Of a stretch of 64,000 bases of DNA, positions 37,178-48,160 are shown piece after piece. A program made the position numbers and the translations under genes. The stretch is from Pyricularia pennisetigena. Lineage: Eukaryota > Ascomycota > Sordariomycetes > Magnaporthales > Pyriculariaceae. Where the stretch lies: contig NC_043742.1 in NCBI RefSeq assembly GCF_004337985.1, forward strand, positions 4,391,259 to 4,455,258, written 5' to 3'. The notes under the pieces were generated by a model. That model made no database searches. It worked only from the letters and a program-made list of their open reading frames with translations, and was not told where the DNA came from. Each line of letters starts with the position of its first letter. Position 1 is the stretch's first letter.

Positions 37178-40113
37178 TTATCTATATTCCATCTCAACAG
37201 CCCCAACCTCGTCGCCCATCTCATCCTCCGTTCCCTCGAGGATCTGGCCGGTGGTGCTCCTGGGATTTCCGCTATGTCCGGCTTGGTGACCAGACCTGCT
37301 CACGCGGCTTGTTTCGTCAAAACTGCTGTTCAATCTTATGCGCCCCCCGGAAGCGAGAGATACCTTGTCCCCCACCCACCACGCAGCGCGTTGTATGAAG
37401 GCCCAGATTTTCTCTTGGACCTCATCTTCGTCTGCTCGAGATGACGGCCCATTCTCTGCCGCCTCGGCCTTGAACTGATACTTGAGACAGTCCTTGACGG
37501 TTACGAGACCAAGGAGTCTGCCGCGGTGCTCAATCAGAATCACCCGCGGCCCGATCTTGCGGAACAGCTCCATAACCGTCTCGAGCGGCAAGCGAGGATG
37601 CACGGTAACCGGCGTCGGGTCCACGAATCTGCTAAAGTCGACAGTAGACCCGTTGCCCACAAAGCTGGCCCTCCTAGCATGCTCTGCAGGCGTAATTGGC
37701 GTCACTGCGTTGACGTCGCTCGGCATAAAGTTACATTTGGCCGACGGGCTTATTTGTCGTTCGCGCTGGGCCCGGTCGACAGCATACCGCAACTCCGTCC
37801 TCCCAATGAATCCCACCAGGTTACGGCCACGTCGAGCGTTGTTACTGCTCTCTGCTGTACTGGTGTTCTCCTCGACAATTGGGAAGCCTTGATAGTTATC
37901 CTTGGCTAGTAATCGCTCGACCGACTCCATGGTCATGCCCGTGACGGGTATGGTATCCAAGTCGGAGGTCATGGCAGCCGATACAGGCAGGCCGAGGTTG
38001 TGCTCCTCCTTGTTGTCCAAGAAAGGGAAACCGTTGAACCAGATCATACGGTCGGCGATTCCTCCATGGCCAAGTCGATCGCTCACCATTTTCGTGATTC
38101 CCACAACAATCATCGTTGGCAATATGTAATCCAGAGCTCCCGTCAGCTCAAACATAATTACAACGACCGAAACTGTGATGTGCATGATGCCACTGAGCGC
38201 AGCGGCAGCACCGAGAAATGCGTACGTTCCGGGGGTGATGCAAGGTACGTCGGGTGCACAACTCGAGAAGAACGAACTGCTCGGGAAGGACTCCTGAAGT
38301 GCCTGCACCACGATGCCAATGGTGCGGCCAAACAAGGCACCAATGGCCATGGATGGCACGAAGATTCCGGCGGGCACCTTGCAGCCATATGAAATGATGA
38401 CGAGACCAGTTCGCAAGATCAAGGCGATCAAGAGTGACGTGATGTTCCACGCTCTGTTCTTGGCCTCGCAAAGCCCATGGTAGTCCTCGGCACCCTCACA
38501 CTCGAGAAATAAAATCTCCATGCTCTCCGTCATCTCTATCCGTAGAAACGCATTGGGAAAGCAGAGTATGGCCGTGATGAACGCCAACAAGGACGCCTCC
38601 ATGATGGGATACTCCTTGAGATACTTCTTGCGGAACGCAGCCACCCTGAGGTTCCACTTGATGACAAATGCGCCGTACAAACCGCCAAAGATACCAAGGA
38701 TGGCAAAAAAGGCAATCTCAAAGAAGTGCCATGTACGATCGTAATGGACTTGGAACATGACCAACTGGCCAGTTCGAAATGGGTTCATGGCAGCCAACAC
38801 TGAAGTGGCTACGAGGGCACAGAAATAGCTGCGCCACAGCGTCTTCAGGGGAAAATAGCTAGACATCTCCTCTAGGGAGAAGAGCACCCCACCGATCGGG
38901 CTTCCAAAAGCAACAGCCACTCCAGCTGCTGCACAAGCGCTGAGGATCTCCCGCGTCTTGGATGCGTTGCTCCTATATTTGGCGAAAAGCCGCGATATAA
39001 CGTTGCCCGTACACACAGCGTAGTGCACGCTAGGTCCTTCCTTGCCGACCGAGAGCCCAGACCCGATAGTCAGGGGCAAGCCAACAGACTTGATCAGAAG
39101 CGTCCAAGAGCCTAGGAAGCCCTTCATGACAAAGCCAGCAATGATGCACTTGATTTCTGAGATTCCAGAACCGGCGGCATATGGCGCGTAAGATTTGACC
39201 AGCGTCGCTGCTGTGCAGGCAAAAATGGTCTGGCGCGTAGGGCAAAGGTATGATTAGTACATGACAGCGCAAGCAGCTGCTTGCAGGCTTCAGGAAGCAT
39301 GACATGCTGCTGCCCCGTTACAGGACGGCGGAAGCGGCACATACCGCGAATATAATATAAATGATGTAGTTGATGGGACCAAAGCCTGTCCATGGTTGCC
39401 AGTCATTGCATCCTGTGTCCTCACGTTCTAGATCAGCACCGTCACTCGTCAAAGCAGTACATGCGACTATGTCGGATAGAACCCACCGTTATCCTCTCCC
39501 CAACAGCAAAAGTTCTCGTTCAAGTAGAATGCTGTCTTGCAATGGCCCAACTTTATGTCGGACAACCACTCGGAGACAATGTTGAGAAAAGCGGCGTTTA
39601 ACCCAATAGCGACGCCTATAATCGTCACTACAATCCAGCCCTGGGCAGCCTCGTAGGACTCAGCGGCCCAGCTCCTCCACCCGACGTAGCTGTTGTCATA
39701 GACACTGGCTTGTCGGCGCTTCCGTCGTGCTTTTCGCCGTAACCGCTCCTGAGCGGCATCCTGAACCCAATCTATCGGTCACGCAACGGTTAGCGACATG
39801 AATCGCTACGGTAATTCGCACAGGCCGATAAGATACCTATTGTTGTGAAGTCCTGGGGCAGAAGTTAGTCGGTCGAGTTTGGAGAATCGGGGNNGGGTGA
39901 TGCAGGGGTGGCAAGTTGGACAAAGCGCACCTCATATCTCTTGATCTCGGCGATCTCCTGTTCAATTTGACGCTCAACAGCAGCACCTTGTACATCAGCA
40001 TCTTCGACTTGATCCGCATCTGGCAAAGACGTCGACAATGCGGCGTTTAGGGTAGGACGCCGCGAAGGTTGGCGAGGAGCTTGGGACGAGTAAGAGGATG
40101 TTCTCGAGGTCAT
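37178..40113 (-). CDS. CLC-family voltage-gated chloride channel or Cl-/H+ exchanger
   Basis: Anion channel or exchanger of the ClC family, in fungi usually on Golgi, endosomal or vacuolar membranes (yeast Gef1). Minus-strand exons 40113-39931, 39852-39837, 39771-39487, 39427-39345 and 39229-37178 give 872 aa. Seen: ClC signatures GSGISEIKC (about 210), GKEGP with the gating glutamate (about 250), and GIFVPSMAIGALFGR (about 475-490); ten or more hydrophobic segments; and two C-terminal CBS domains (about 610-680 and 735-790, DTIPVTGMTMESVERLL and RLLGLVTVKDCLKYQF). Exon 2 is only 16 nt and is required to keep frame. Two undetermined bases (39893-39894) fall in intron 1 and do not touch coding sequence. 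Confidence 0.93.
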
Positions 40114-40944
40114 GTTTGCTGCGAGATCGTGGGCATGGCAGCCGCAAGCCTGCCCTCGGCCTTTTAATCGAAGTGAATCGCAAACAATGAGCTTTGTTAT
40201 CGCATAACCCCATTCAGAAGCTTAAGCCCGTGTTCCTTGCCGCTGGAGTGTACGTATCGGTGTCGGGTAAATGGGAGGTGCGTCTCGATTGAGACCGCTG
40301 ATGCAACCCCCCAGAATGTTGCGAGCCAACCGGGTGTCACCTCGCTCTACTTTACGTGTCGCTGACAGCAATGATGGGGTTAGGGTTGTCCAGCGTTAGC
40401 TCCCAGTCATGCCTACAGCGTCTTGATCAGGTTTGATTCGAATATCTGATAATATTACAGTTGACTTTTAAATAAAATCACTGCAAAAAATAATTACAGC
40501 AACATCTGGTGACGAATTGGCTTGAGCCATAAACTAAGCTGTCTGGACTCGATGCCGCCCTCGCTGGCATGAGAGTTTGCGCAAGGGGTGTTACCTGAGG
40601 ACTTGGACTTATGCAAATTGACTGGTGGGGCTACTGGCTCAATCATTGTCGCGTCGAGCGCGTTGTTCCTAATTACTGACGTCTACCTGAACCTCAACCT
40701 CAACCTCTGTCCCCACTTGAATCCCCAAAGGCCTACTCTCTCGTCTTGACAAACTATAGGATCCGAGCCGAAGTTAAATCCATTATCAAGAGCAATCGAT
40801 CATCCTAAAATCTGAACCGGGTTTCTTCACCCCTACCATCTCACCTTAAAGAGGCTTACCTATATTCGGACTGCTTGTTCTGCTTGACGTGGTGACAGTG
40901 CTGATCGTGAACCTGAACCACGAACCCAGCCAAACTCTGTGAAA
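40114..40944. promoter_or_regulatory. Divergent intergenic region CLC/Dpb3-like
   Basis: About 830 bp between two divergent starts. It contains an ACCTCA-type repeat (40690-40708, three copies of CAACCT/AACCTC words) and CT-rich leader sequence before 40945. No gene is seen; promoter role is inferred from orientation. Confidence 0.4.
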
Positions 40945-41737
40945 ATGCCTTACAACACAACGGCCATACCTCCTCGGCGGGATCCGACCGGCCAGACTCA
41001 GCTGCCTTGTAAGCCTGAACCAGGACTCACCATAAAACTTCCCGAGGCATCGTAGCCTATTCTCTTGACTGACCACGTGATTATCCAGTGACGAGGGTGA
41101 AGAAGATCATAGCACAGGACCAGGACGTACAAATGTGCTCGAATAATGCAGCGTTCATCATTACACTTGCTGCGGTTTGTCTGGCCCTGTCTTTATAGTT
41201 ACCGCGAGGCCATACCTTGCTAAATGCCCAGCTTATTTAGGAACTGTTCGTTCAGCACCTCGCCACAGAGGCTCATAACATGGCCAAGATGGACCGCAAG
41301 CCCAGGCGGAATATCCAGTACAAGGATTTTGGTATGTCGGAACGAACGAGATGCCACTGCAGCTTTGGACCATCTGCTAAAAAGTCGACAACCAACAAAC
41401 AGCAAACGCGGTAGCGCATCAAGAAAACCTCGAGTTCTTGACAGACGTCGTGCCCAAGACGGTTGCGTTCAAAGACATCAAGGACCGCGCATCTAACACG
41501 CAGGCCCGGCTCAGAGGCGAGAAGCCAGCCGCTGATGCCGAGCCGCCTGCTCTATTGCCCAATGGCAAGAGGCAAAAATCGCTACTGAACGGAGACGAAT
41601 CGGTAATCAGTAACGGGTTCAGTCACGGAAGGCACAGCATCCTATCCGAAGACGATCCAAGCAGGCAGTTGGAGTTAGAGATGAGGCAGGCTGGTGGTGG
41701 CCGGGACCAGGACCAGGATGTCGATATGACTGGCTAG
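40945..41737 (+). CDS. Histone-fold protein, DNA polymerase epsilon subunit Dpb3-like
   Basis: Small H2A/NF-YC-like histone-fold protein, in fungi the non-catalytic Pol epsilon subunit Dpb3 (also related to CHRAC-15/POLE4), which pairs with a Dpb4-type partner and binds DNA. Exons 40945-41008, 41089-41174, 41241-41331 and 41403-41737 give 191 aa. Histone fold about 20-105: LTRVKKIIAQDQDVQMCSNN, AAFIITLAAELFVQHLATEA, RRNIQYKDFANAVAHQENLE, FLTDVVPKTV. The C-terminus is acidic and unstructured (EDDPSRQLELE, DQDVDMTG). All introns preserve phase. It could alternatively be the CHRAC-type paralogue; the sequence alone does not separate these. Confidence 0.87.
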
Positions 41738-42047
41738 TGGCAAGTCCGGTGTACGAGTTCCGGAACGGACTATTTGTAATGTTCAAAGCACATAGGGACA
41801 GCGGAGTCGCATAGAGATGGAACTTCAATCAATCCACTATCGAAGTCAACAAGATTATGTACTTCAGCATTTGGCTTGGTATCAGGCCTCTAGTCGAACC
41901 CCACTGCAAAACTTTTTCGAGACTGTGTGTGAAAGACAAACATAGCATTGGCAAGATAAGCCAGTAACTCCTTGTCGATGCGCCAACCCTCGGGTAGTAT
42001 GCTCGTTTTTTCACCAGTATAATTCAGGTTGATTCCATAGTCAAAAT
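41738..42047. other. Short convergent intergenic region
   Basis: About 310 bp between the 3-prime ends of the Dpb3-like and U2A-prime genes. Nothing is recognised beyond expected UTR sequence. Confidence 0.5.
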
Positions 42048-43051
42048 TCATTCCTCCATCATGTCGCTCGCGTGGATGCCGGCCGGTAACCTTCCTTCGT
42101 TCAGCTCCTTCTCCAACCTTAAGATCTCGTCCAAACTCTTTGCATTCTTGATGCGCTCCTGCAGCCTCTGGCGCTCTTCGTCTGTGAGCTTGATGCGGGA
42201 GAGCTTTGAGCCGGCCGTTGATGGCGCATTGGCCGTCTTGGTAGTCTTGTCCAAGGAACTGGATTTGGTTCCAAGGATCTTGAGGAACAAAATATGTTAG
42301 ACTGCGGCTCGTGGGCATGAAGGCCATGCAAAACCCCATGGCTGCATCTCTGCTTACCTTGAGAGCAAGCTCTGTAGGCTCAGCCTCAGTGCCAAATATT
42401 TCTTTGGCGTGTTCCCGTTCCACCTGCTTGACCTTTTGATAGTCGAGAAACCGAACACTAGGGCACCTCCAAAGAATCCAGTAGCGGTAGTTCTATCGCG
42501 GTAGCAAAGTTAGAAAACAAACACCGATATCTCCAGCAAACAGAGCACAGCCCAAGGCAACAAACCTCCTTCTTCGCTACAGGGTTGTCCATCAGCACCA
42601 AATGCGTCAACTTCTTGAAGCCCCTGAGCGGATCGAGGTCTGCCAGCTCGCTCAGGTTGTTGGATGCCAGCTGCAGATTCGTGAGGTTCGGTATCGCATT
42701 GGCCAGCGTGGGCTGTATGCTGACAATGCGGTTCCTGGCGAGGAGCAGCGTCCGTATGCGGGGCGACAGCGGGAAGTTACCCAGGGTCAGTATGTCGTTG
42801 TCGGTAAAGTCGATGGCATCTTGCGGACCGGCGACACCCAGGTTCTCAATGGCGGGTATTCGATGTCCTAAAGGTTCGGCGGCGGCGCGGAAAGAGAGAA
42901 AGAGGCCGAGATATCAATTCTGCCCTCGCACTCGTCAAAGTGTAGCATCTGCTCTTTTCGGGACGCACATACCTCGAAGGTCGAGCTCTCGCTCCTTCAG
43001 AGGGTTCAGGTAGGAGAGGGAGTGGTTGATGAGGTCTGCATTGAGCCTCAT
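42048..43051 (-). CDS. LEA1: U2 snRNP A-prime (Lea1)
   Basis: Leucine-rich-repeat protein that with U2 B-double-prime binds stem-loop IV of U2 snRNA in the spliceosome. Minus-strand exons 43051-42973, 42867-42566, 42492-42358 and 42278-42048 give 248 aa (human about 255). It starts MRLNADLINHSLSYLNPLKE, the family N-terminus. LRRs about 25-140 include LDLRGHRIPAIENLG, ARNRIVSIQ, NLQLASNNLSELADL and LVLMDNPVAKKENYRYW, and the cap RCPSVRFLDYQKVKQVE follows. The C-terminal helix (TDEERQRLQERIKNAKSLDE, IRRLEKEL-like) is also typical. Phases 1, 0, 0 agree. Confidence 0.95.
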
Positions 43052-43632
43052 GATGGGCGGTATTATCTTCCCGGTCTTTACCTGCGGGAATAAATAGGAA
43101 AAGTATGCCTTTTTGCTATGTCTACAAAAAGAAGATTATTCGCCGTTGCCGCCGTTGACGCATGGGTTGTCGCGTCCAGGTATCTTTAGCACGTCGCGGT
43201 GTAATGCGCCGGGCGGTTCAAGTGGCGGCGGGATGAAAGTTCCCGTCCCGCTCACAAGCCCTGGAAGTAGCGTGGAGAAAATTGTGGGCGATAAGGCTGC
43301 CGGGCGTACGATAAGCTGCTCTTTATAACAAGCCCAGGGTACCTTGGCAAGCGGGGGTAAACAAAAAAGAGGAACTCCAGACTACCTCAATTCTGAGTTG
43401 GTCTAAATCATTGGACCCATGGTTTGGGATGCAGGGTAAGGTGACCACCCAGTTCATTTCGAAATGGATATTCGAAGTAGTCTGGACTGGGTTTCAGCAA
43501 ATATAAACGTATGAAGATAATCTAGTCTTTGGAAATACCGCTTGGACTCTACGGTATCAATTCAGTGCTCTGGGCTCAGAGATGAACAAAGCCCCCTTCC
43601 CCTCCGAGTAAACAACTCGTCTCCAAGGCGGC
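43052..43632. other. Intergenic region, no gene seen
   Basis: About 580 bp containing the promoter of the U2A-prime gene and the 3-prime flank of the transporter gene. No feature stands out. Confidence 0.5.
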
Positions 43633-44807
43633 CTATCTAGCTTCTTCTCTCGCGCCCAAGTCACCAAGCTCTGGGATGTCCTCATCGTCTTTATCCTCTG
43701 CGGGAAGCACCACGTCGACCTGCGGGATTGCTTCGTACTCGGCCCCGTTACTTGATGCCGCAGCTCCACTCGGGGAACTCTCGTCCTTGCGTCCAATGAT
43801 GACATTGCCAGCAACCAGCATTGAAGCGCCAAGCCACCAGAGAGGCGGAAGCGATTCGGAAAAGATGACCAAACCAAGCAGTGCAGTCAAAACAAAGTTG
43901 GAGGAGGTGTTCATAATGGACACCTGAGTCGTTGAATTTCCTTTAGCAAGTGCCTGAGTGAAGAGTGTCCACATCTGTCATGGTGCAGCAATGTCAGCAG
44001 CTTGTTAGTCGATGACAAGTGTGGTCCCGCATGCCCTCGGATTGTAGGAGTAGAAGTCGGCATGCTGTTTGCCGAATGAACCACGAAGTTTCCTGTCCCA
44101 GCACCCATTAATTGCGAGGGGAGGCTTGAAACTGTAGAAGGTATATTGAAACGCAATGGAACTTACCACACCGTTAAAGACCAGATTCAGACCAAAGAAA
44201 CCCTTGAAAAAAAAAGGTCAGCGTCACACTCGACCATGGTCATCGTGGAACCGAGTGAAGAACCTACAGCTCGTAGAACAGCTTCAACTATGCCTTCAAC
44301 TGCGGACATGCCAAGCACTCGTGCTATACTTTGAGAGAAGCTCGAAGTGAGTTCGGTGGTAGTTCTGGTCATCAATGTGAGTAAATCATACCACATAAGT
44401 ATCAATACGAATAGACCAGAGCTGAATTATGATAGCCGGTTGGCATAACGAGTGTATTTTACACAGCGATATCCACGACAACACCAACAACAACAACAGA
44501 TGCTTTCACTGCCGCAGCGGCTACCTACACACATCTCTTCAGTCAGGGCAAAAACCTTTACTCACAACTTAGCCATTACTCCGTTCAGTGCAGCGCAAGC
44601 GCCACTCGCGACGGCGTATAGAATCCATTTGTTACGATGACTCCAGGTCATGGTGGTCGGATGCTGCTCGCCGGCCGCGTTGGATTCTGGTCCATCGCTC
44701 GCGAGCAGCGGGCTTTGTTCCGTAGCAGCAGATTCCATCGCTTTTTTATAGGCGTCGGTAGGATCTGCAGCGGCTGTCGTCGCAGCCTGTTGGCGTCGAC
44801 GGAGCAT
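43633..44807 (-). CDS. TMEM42/EamA-like small transporter
   Basis: Predicted multi-pass membrane protein of the drug/metabolite transporter superfamily, resembling TMEM42. Substrate is unknown. Minus-strand exons 44807-44566, 44364-44268, 44202-44167 and 43974-43633 give 238 aa. Seen: a hydrophilic head ending NKWILYAVASGACAALNGVMAKL (first helix), then LNLVFNGVMWTLFTQALAKG, STTQVSIMNTSSNFVLTALL and LPPLWWLGASMLVAGNVIIG, the usual last helices, and an acidic tail. The third exon is only 36 nt. The ATG at 44807 (MLRRRQQ) was chosen because upstream residues look like translated leader; an in-frame ATG at 44918 is the alternative. Intron 1 (44365-44565) is long for this window and includes a CAA/GTT repeat. 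Confidence 0.8.
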
Positions 44808-45948
44808 GGGGCTTGGCTGTGTTGTGCGTGGTGAAAGGTCCCAATGAGAAGTCGGACTCTGCCAACGTGCTCCAGCGAATGTGGCTATGTCTGGTTGAGG
44901 TTTGGACAAGGGCGTCACCCAGACTGAGTGGGGAAAAGCAGGCCCCTGTAACGACGTCCTTGGAGCTTATAAACAAGGAGGAAAAATAAAATAAAATAAA
45001 AAGCGCTACAAGCTCGAATGGGTGTGATAGATATCTGGGTTGTTTTGCATGACCTGACAGCCGGGCTACTACTGTACATGTTTCGAAGCAAGCTTGCCCC
45101 TGGAAATCGTGCAAGATCCGACTAGTGTACTTGATCCCCACTGGGCTGAATGACAAGGATGAGCGCGTGTCATTCCCAAAGGTGCCCGGCATGACACGAA
45201 AGACGTCACCGTACCTAGGATCCATATTCAACGGATATTCCTTTCACAATATCAGCAATGCAAAGACCCTAAAAGCACTACACAGGGGCCTGTGTTGAAA
45301 TGGTGAGCAGACTTCTTAAAGTGTCATAAACAAATCGAAGCTAGTTCGTCCCAATTGTGCAATAGCTTAAGCAGGGACTAGGAGAATGTGGTTCAGTCCT
45401 TGGAAATACTTGAGAAGCTGTTCTGTGGGTTATTACTGGTCACAAACTGGGAATCCAGCCTGTTGATTCTGTTCTAAGTACGGATGCAAATATCAAACCC
45501 ATAAGGAAAAAGAAGAAAATAAGGTCTGCCCAAGTAACGCCATCCTACCGAGCGCCTTTAAAAGTGTATGATCCAGAACGCCGCTCGCCTCCATCAGCGG
45601 GAATCGCAAAATGATGAGCCAAAAAGATAAGTAACCATGCACAGGAACTGCAGAAACTCTGGAAAAAGCAGCCAGTTCCTTCCCATCTCCTCCAATATAT
45701 GTATAGTACCATAGGCGACGTTGTCAATTCACTCGCCACCAGTCACCATCCTCCTCTTTAACATCGGGCGAGTCCTCACGCTTCAAGTGGGCGTTCTGAT
45801 ACAGCGTCGGAGCTGCAGCATAGGGCAGACGTTCAATCTTGAACTCAGGCTCCTCCATCTTGCTCTTGGCGCCACTCTCCGACTTGGATGCTTTCTTCGG
45901 TCTCGCCTCTCGCCTACGTGGCGACTTGACTTGCGGAACAGATGTACT
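44808..45948. other. Intergenic region, no gene seen
   Basis: About 1.1 kb between the transporter start and the TFIIA gamma 3-prime end. An AAATA repeat lies at 44982-45001. The short plus-strand frames, including the one opposite TFIIA gamma exon 3, are shadows. Confidence 0.5.
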
Positions 45949-46488
45949 CTAAGCATCTGTTCCAGGGCGTTTGGCATTGCAACTAACAATCTTGACTTTG
46001 TCGGCCTGGATGGTCTGATTACCACCATCCAGCTTAAAGTTGATATTCTTGATCACAAAGGTCCATACGTCGTCGCAAAAACGGTAGTTGTCGAGAGCTC
46101 CCTGTAAATGTAGAATGGTTGATGAGTTGACGTGGACATTGAGACCGGCGCGACACGTAAGAGATTTGCACATATGGGATGAACTGATACCTTAAATTGA
46201 AGCCTGGCTTTGACTTTCTCTTGTAAAGTCTCGGCCACGACACGATCAAAATTAGCCAGAATCTTCATGGCGAGTTGAGGATTGATACGGTCATTCGTAA
46301 TGAGATCGTCCAGAGCATCTGTGAGACATATGCCCAGACTGTATTCAGAGAGACGATCAGGTTAGCAGGCTTCTTCAAGGTGTAGCATGTGTCCATCGGC
46401 TGGATTTCAGCAGATCGTCTGTCAAATGTCAAATGTACCTAGTACGGCGGTAGAGCTCATAGAAGGTCTCTTCTTTCTTGGTAGCCAT
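45949..46488 (-). CDS. TOA2: Transcription initiation factor IIA gamma (small) subunit
   Basis: Small subunit of TFIIA, which stabilises TBP on promoters. Minus-strand exons 46488-46439, 46338-46191 and 46101-45949 give 116 aa, the usual size. Seen: [22 protein letters not shown], the four-helix N-terminal region ([18 protein letters not shown]), and the beta-barrel segment [17 protein letters not shown] followed by [12 protein letters not shown], all strongly conserved. Introns have phases 2 and 0. A TATAAATA box is visible about 75 nt before the ATG on the same strand. Confidence 0.95.
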
Positions 46489-46830
46489 GATTGCTGCTAT
46501 AATCTCAACCGCCGCCGATGGGTTGAGTTGAGTTGATAATGGTGATGATTGTGAGGCCGACGGTATTTATAGGATTCATGAGGCGAACCTCCAACGTCAC
46601 AGCCAGGCAGACGTGCCAAAATATTGATGCCTGAGGCTTCAGTTCTTGCGATAAGCCTTATCGGGGTAGTTTCGGAGGGTGTGATTACAGCATCAAGTAC
46701 CCACCCACCCTACCAAAGCAGGTGCCTCGAGCCCCAGCCTGGACAAGCGACCGAATCCCGAGATGCAAGCGATGACGGCGTCGCCTTGTTCAAACAACAG
46801 ACTAACAACGCGAACAACAAAACCGTCAAA
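46489..46830. promoter_or_regulatory. Shared promoter interval TFIIA gamma / VMA16
   Basis: 342 bp between divergent start codons. It includes the TATA-like element facing TFIIA gamma, and an A/C-rich leader (AACAAC repeats, about 46795-46830) just before the VMA16 ATG. Confidence 0.5.
46564..46571 (-). promoter_or_regulatory. TATA box upstream of TFIIA gamma
   Basis: The minus strand reads TATAAATA, 76-83 nt upstream of the TFIIA gamma ATG, which leaves room for a short leader. It lies in the 342-bp interval shared with the divergent VMA16 gene. Called from sequence match and position only. Confidence 0.5.
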
Positions 46831-47823
46831 ATGAGCTTAACTTATGGACTCGGGGGGACTGGGTCTGCCCTCGCTGTCGTAGGAGCATGTGAGTGGATAA
46901 TTATTTCATGATTTTTGCGTGCTGTTGACGTGCGCATTTGCTAACAGATTCTCACCTGAGCTTCTAGACATGCTCTTCACTGGCAGTGGTGAATCTTTCG
47001 ACGTACGCGAGACCAAGTCGACCCTTTCATCATAGACGACGTAACAGACGCTTACTTTGCACGAAACAAAAAAACAGGTCGGCGCTTTCATTGAAGATAT
47101 ATCGCCTTTCGCGTGGGCAAGCTTAGGCATTTCGCTATGCATCGGATTGTCCGTTGTTGGAGCTGCTTGGTACGTAGCTACTCGTGCTCTCAGGACCGAT
47201 GATCTGTCAAGCTCTGCTTTCTCCGAGAGAATGAGGCATCTGGGAGCTTTGCTCTTGGATTAATCAATAATCAGGCATCGCGTCCAAAACTCTCAAACAG
47301 TAGCTAACAACAGCTGCATCGTCACAGGGGCATCTTCATCACAGGCTCCTCCATCCTTGGCGGTGGTGTCAAGGCTCCTCGAATCCGGACCAAGAACCTG
47401 ATCTCAATTATTTTTTGTGAAGTGGTCGCCATCTACGGAGTGATCATGGCCATCGTCTTCCAGGCCAAGATCAACGCCCTCGACCGCACCGGCTACTATT
47501 CCGCCAACGCGTATTATACCGGTTATGCCCTCTTCTGGTCAGGCCTGACTGTTGGCATGTGCAACCTCATCTGCGGCGTCGCCGTTGGAATCAATGGCAG
47601 TGGTGCTGCGTTGGCCGATGCTGCGGACCCTACTCTGTATGCCCGCCCTTTTTAACAGATCTCACAAGCTGCAAGGACCTTCGACTGACTTCTAACAATT
47701 TTGACCATTAGATTCGTCAAGATCCTCGTGATTGAGATTTTCAGCTCTATTCTCGGCTTGTTTGGACTAATTGTTGGTCTCCTGACATCGGGCAAGGCCA
47801 ATGACTTTGGAAGCAGCGGATGA
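46831..47823 (+). CDS. VMA16: V-ATPase proteolipid subunit c-double-prime (Vma16)
   Basis: Membrane-rotor subunit of the vacuolar H+-ATPase. Exons 46831-46888, 46968-47002, 47078-47169, 47328-47636 and 47712-47823 give 201 aa. Seen: four hydrophobic helices, including [39 protein letters not shown], and [18 protein letters not shown] with the proton-carrying glutamate (about residue 98), then [17 protein letters not shown] and a final [14 protein letters not shown]. The loop [14 protein letters not shown] marks c-double-prime rather than c or c-prime. Exon 2 is only 35 nt. Phases 1, 0, 2, 2 are consistent. Confidence 0.94.
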
Positions 47824-48160
47824 AAAACACATCTCAGTCTAACTACTCGTTGAACCCGCCGTGTCGCTTCTGCAATCTCATAGGCGGGCTTGCCACAGAG
47901 GTATGTGGCACATGTGCGTTTGTACAACTAGTATCTGCCTTTTTGTAAAATAGCAGAATATCATCACATTGAGCGAGCCGCATTATAGTTGGCTTTGCCT
48001 TCAAAGTGGCGCAGGGGGGAAATTAGGTTTTTGCATAAGGATACCTTGCCGGCATAGGAAACACATGGAAACACATGTTAAAAGTAGACACGATACAGTC
48101 TGCACCTGTACAAAATGACGTTATTTATTAGCCGGGCTTCCAGCCGTTACGGGCGATGAA
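47824..48160. other. Short convergent intergenic region
   Basis: About 340 bp between the VMA16 and cnxE 3-prime ends. Nothing is recognised. Confidence 0.5.
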
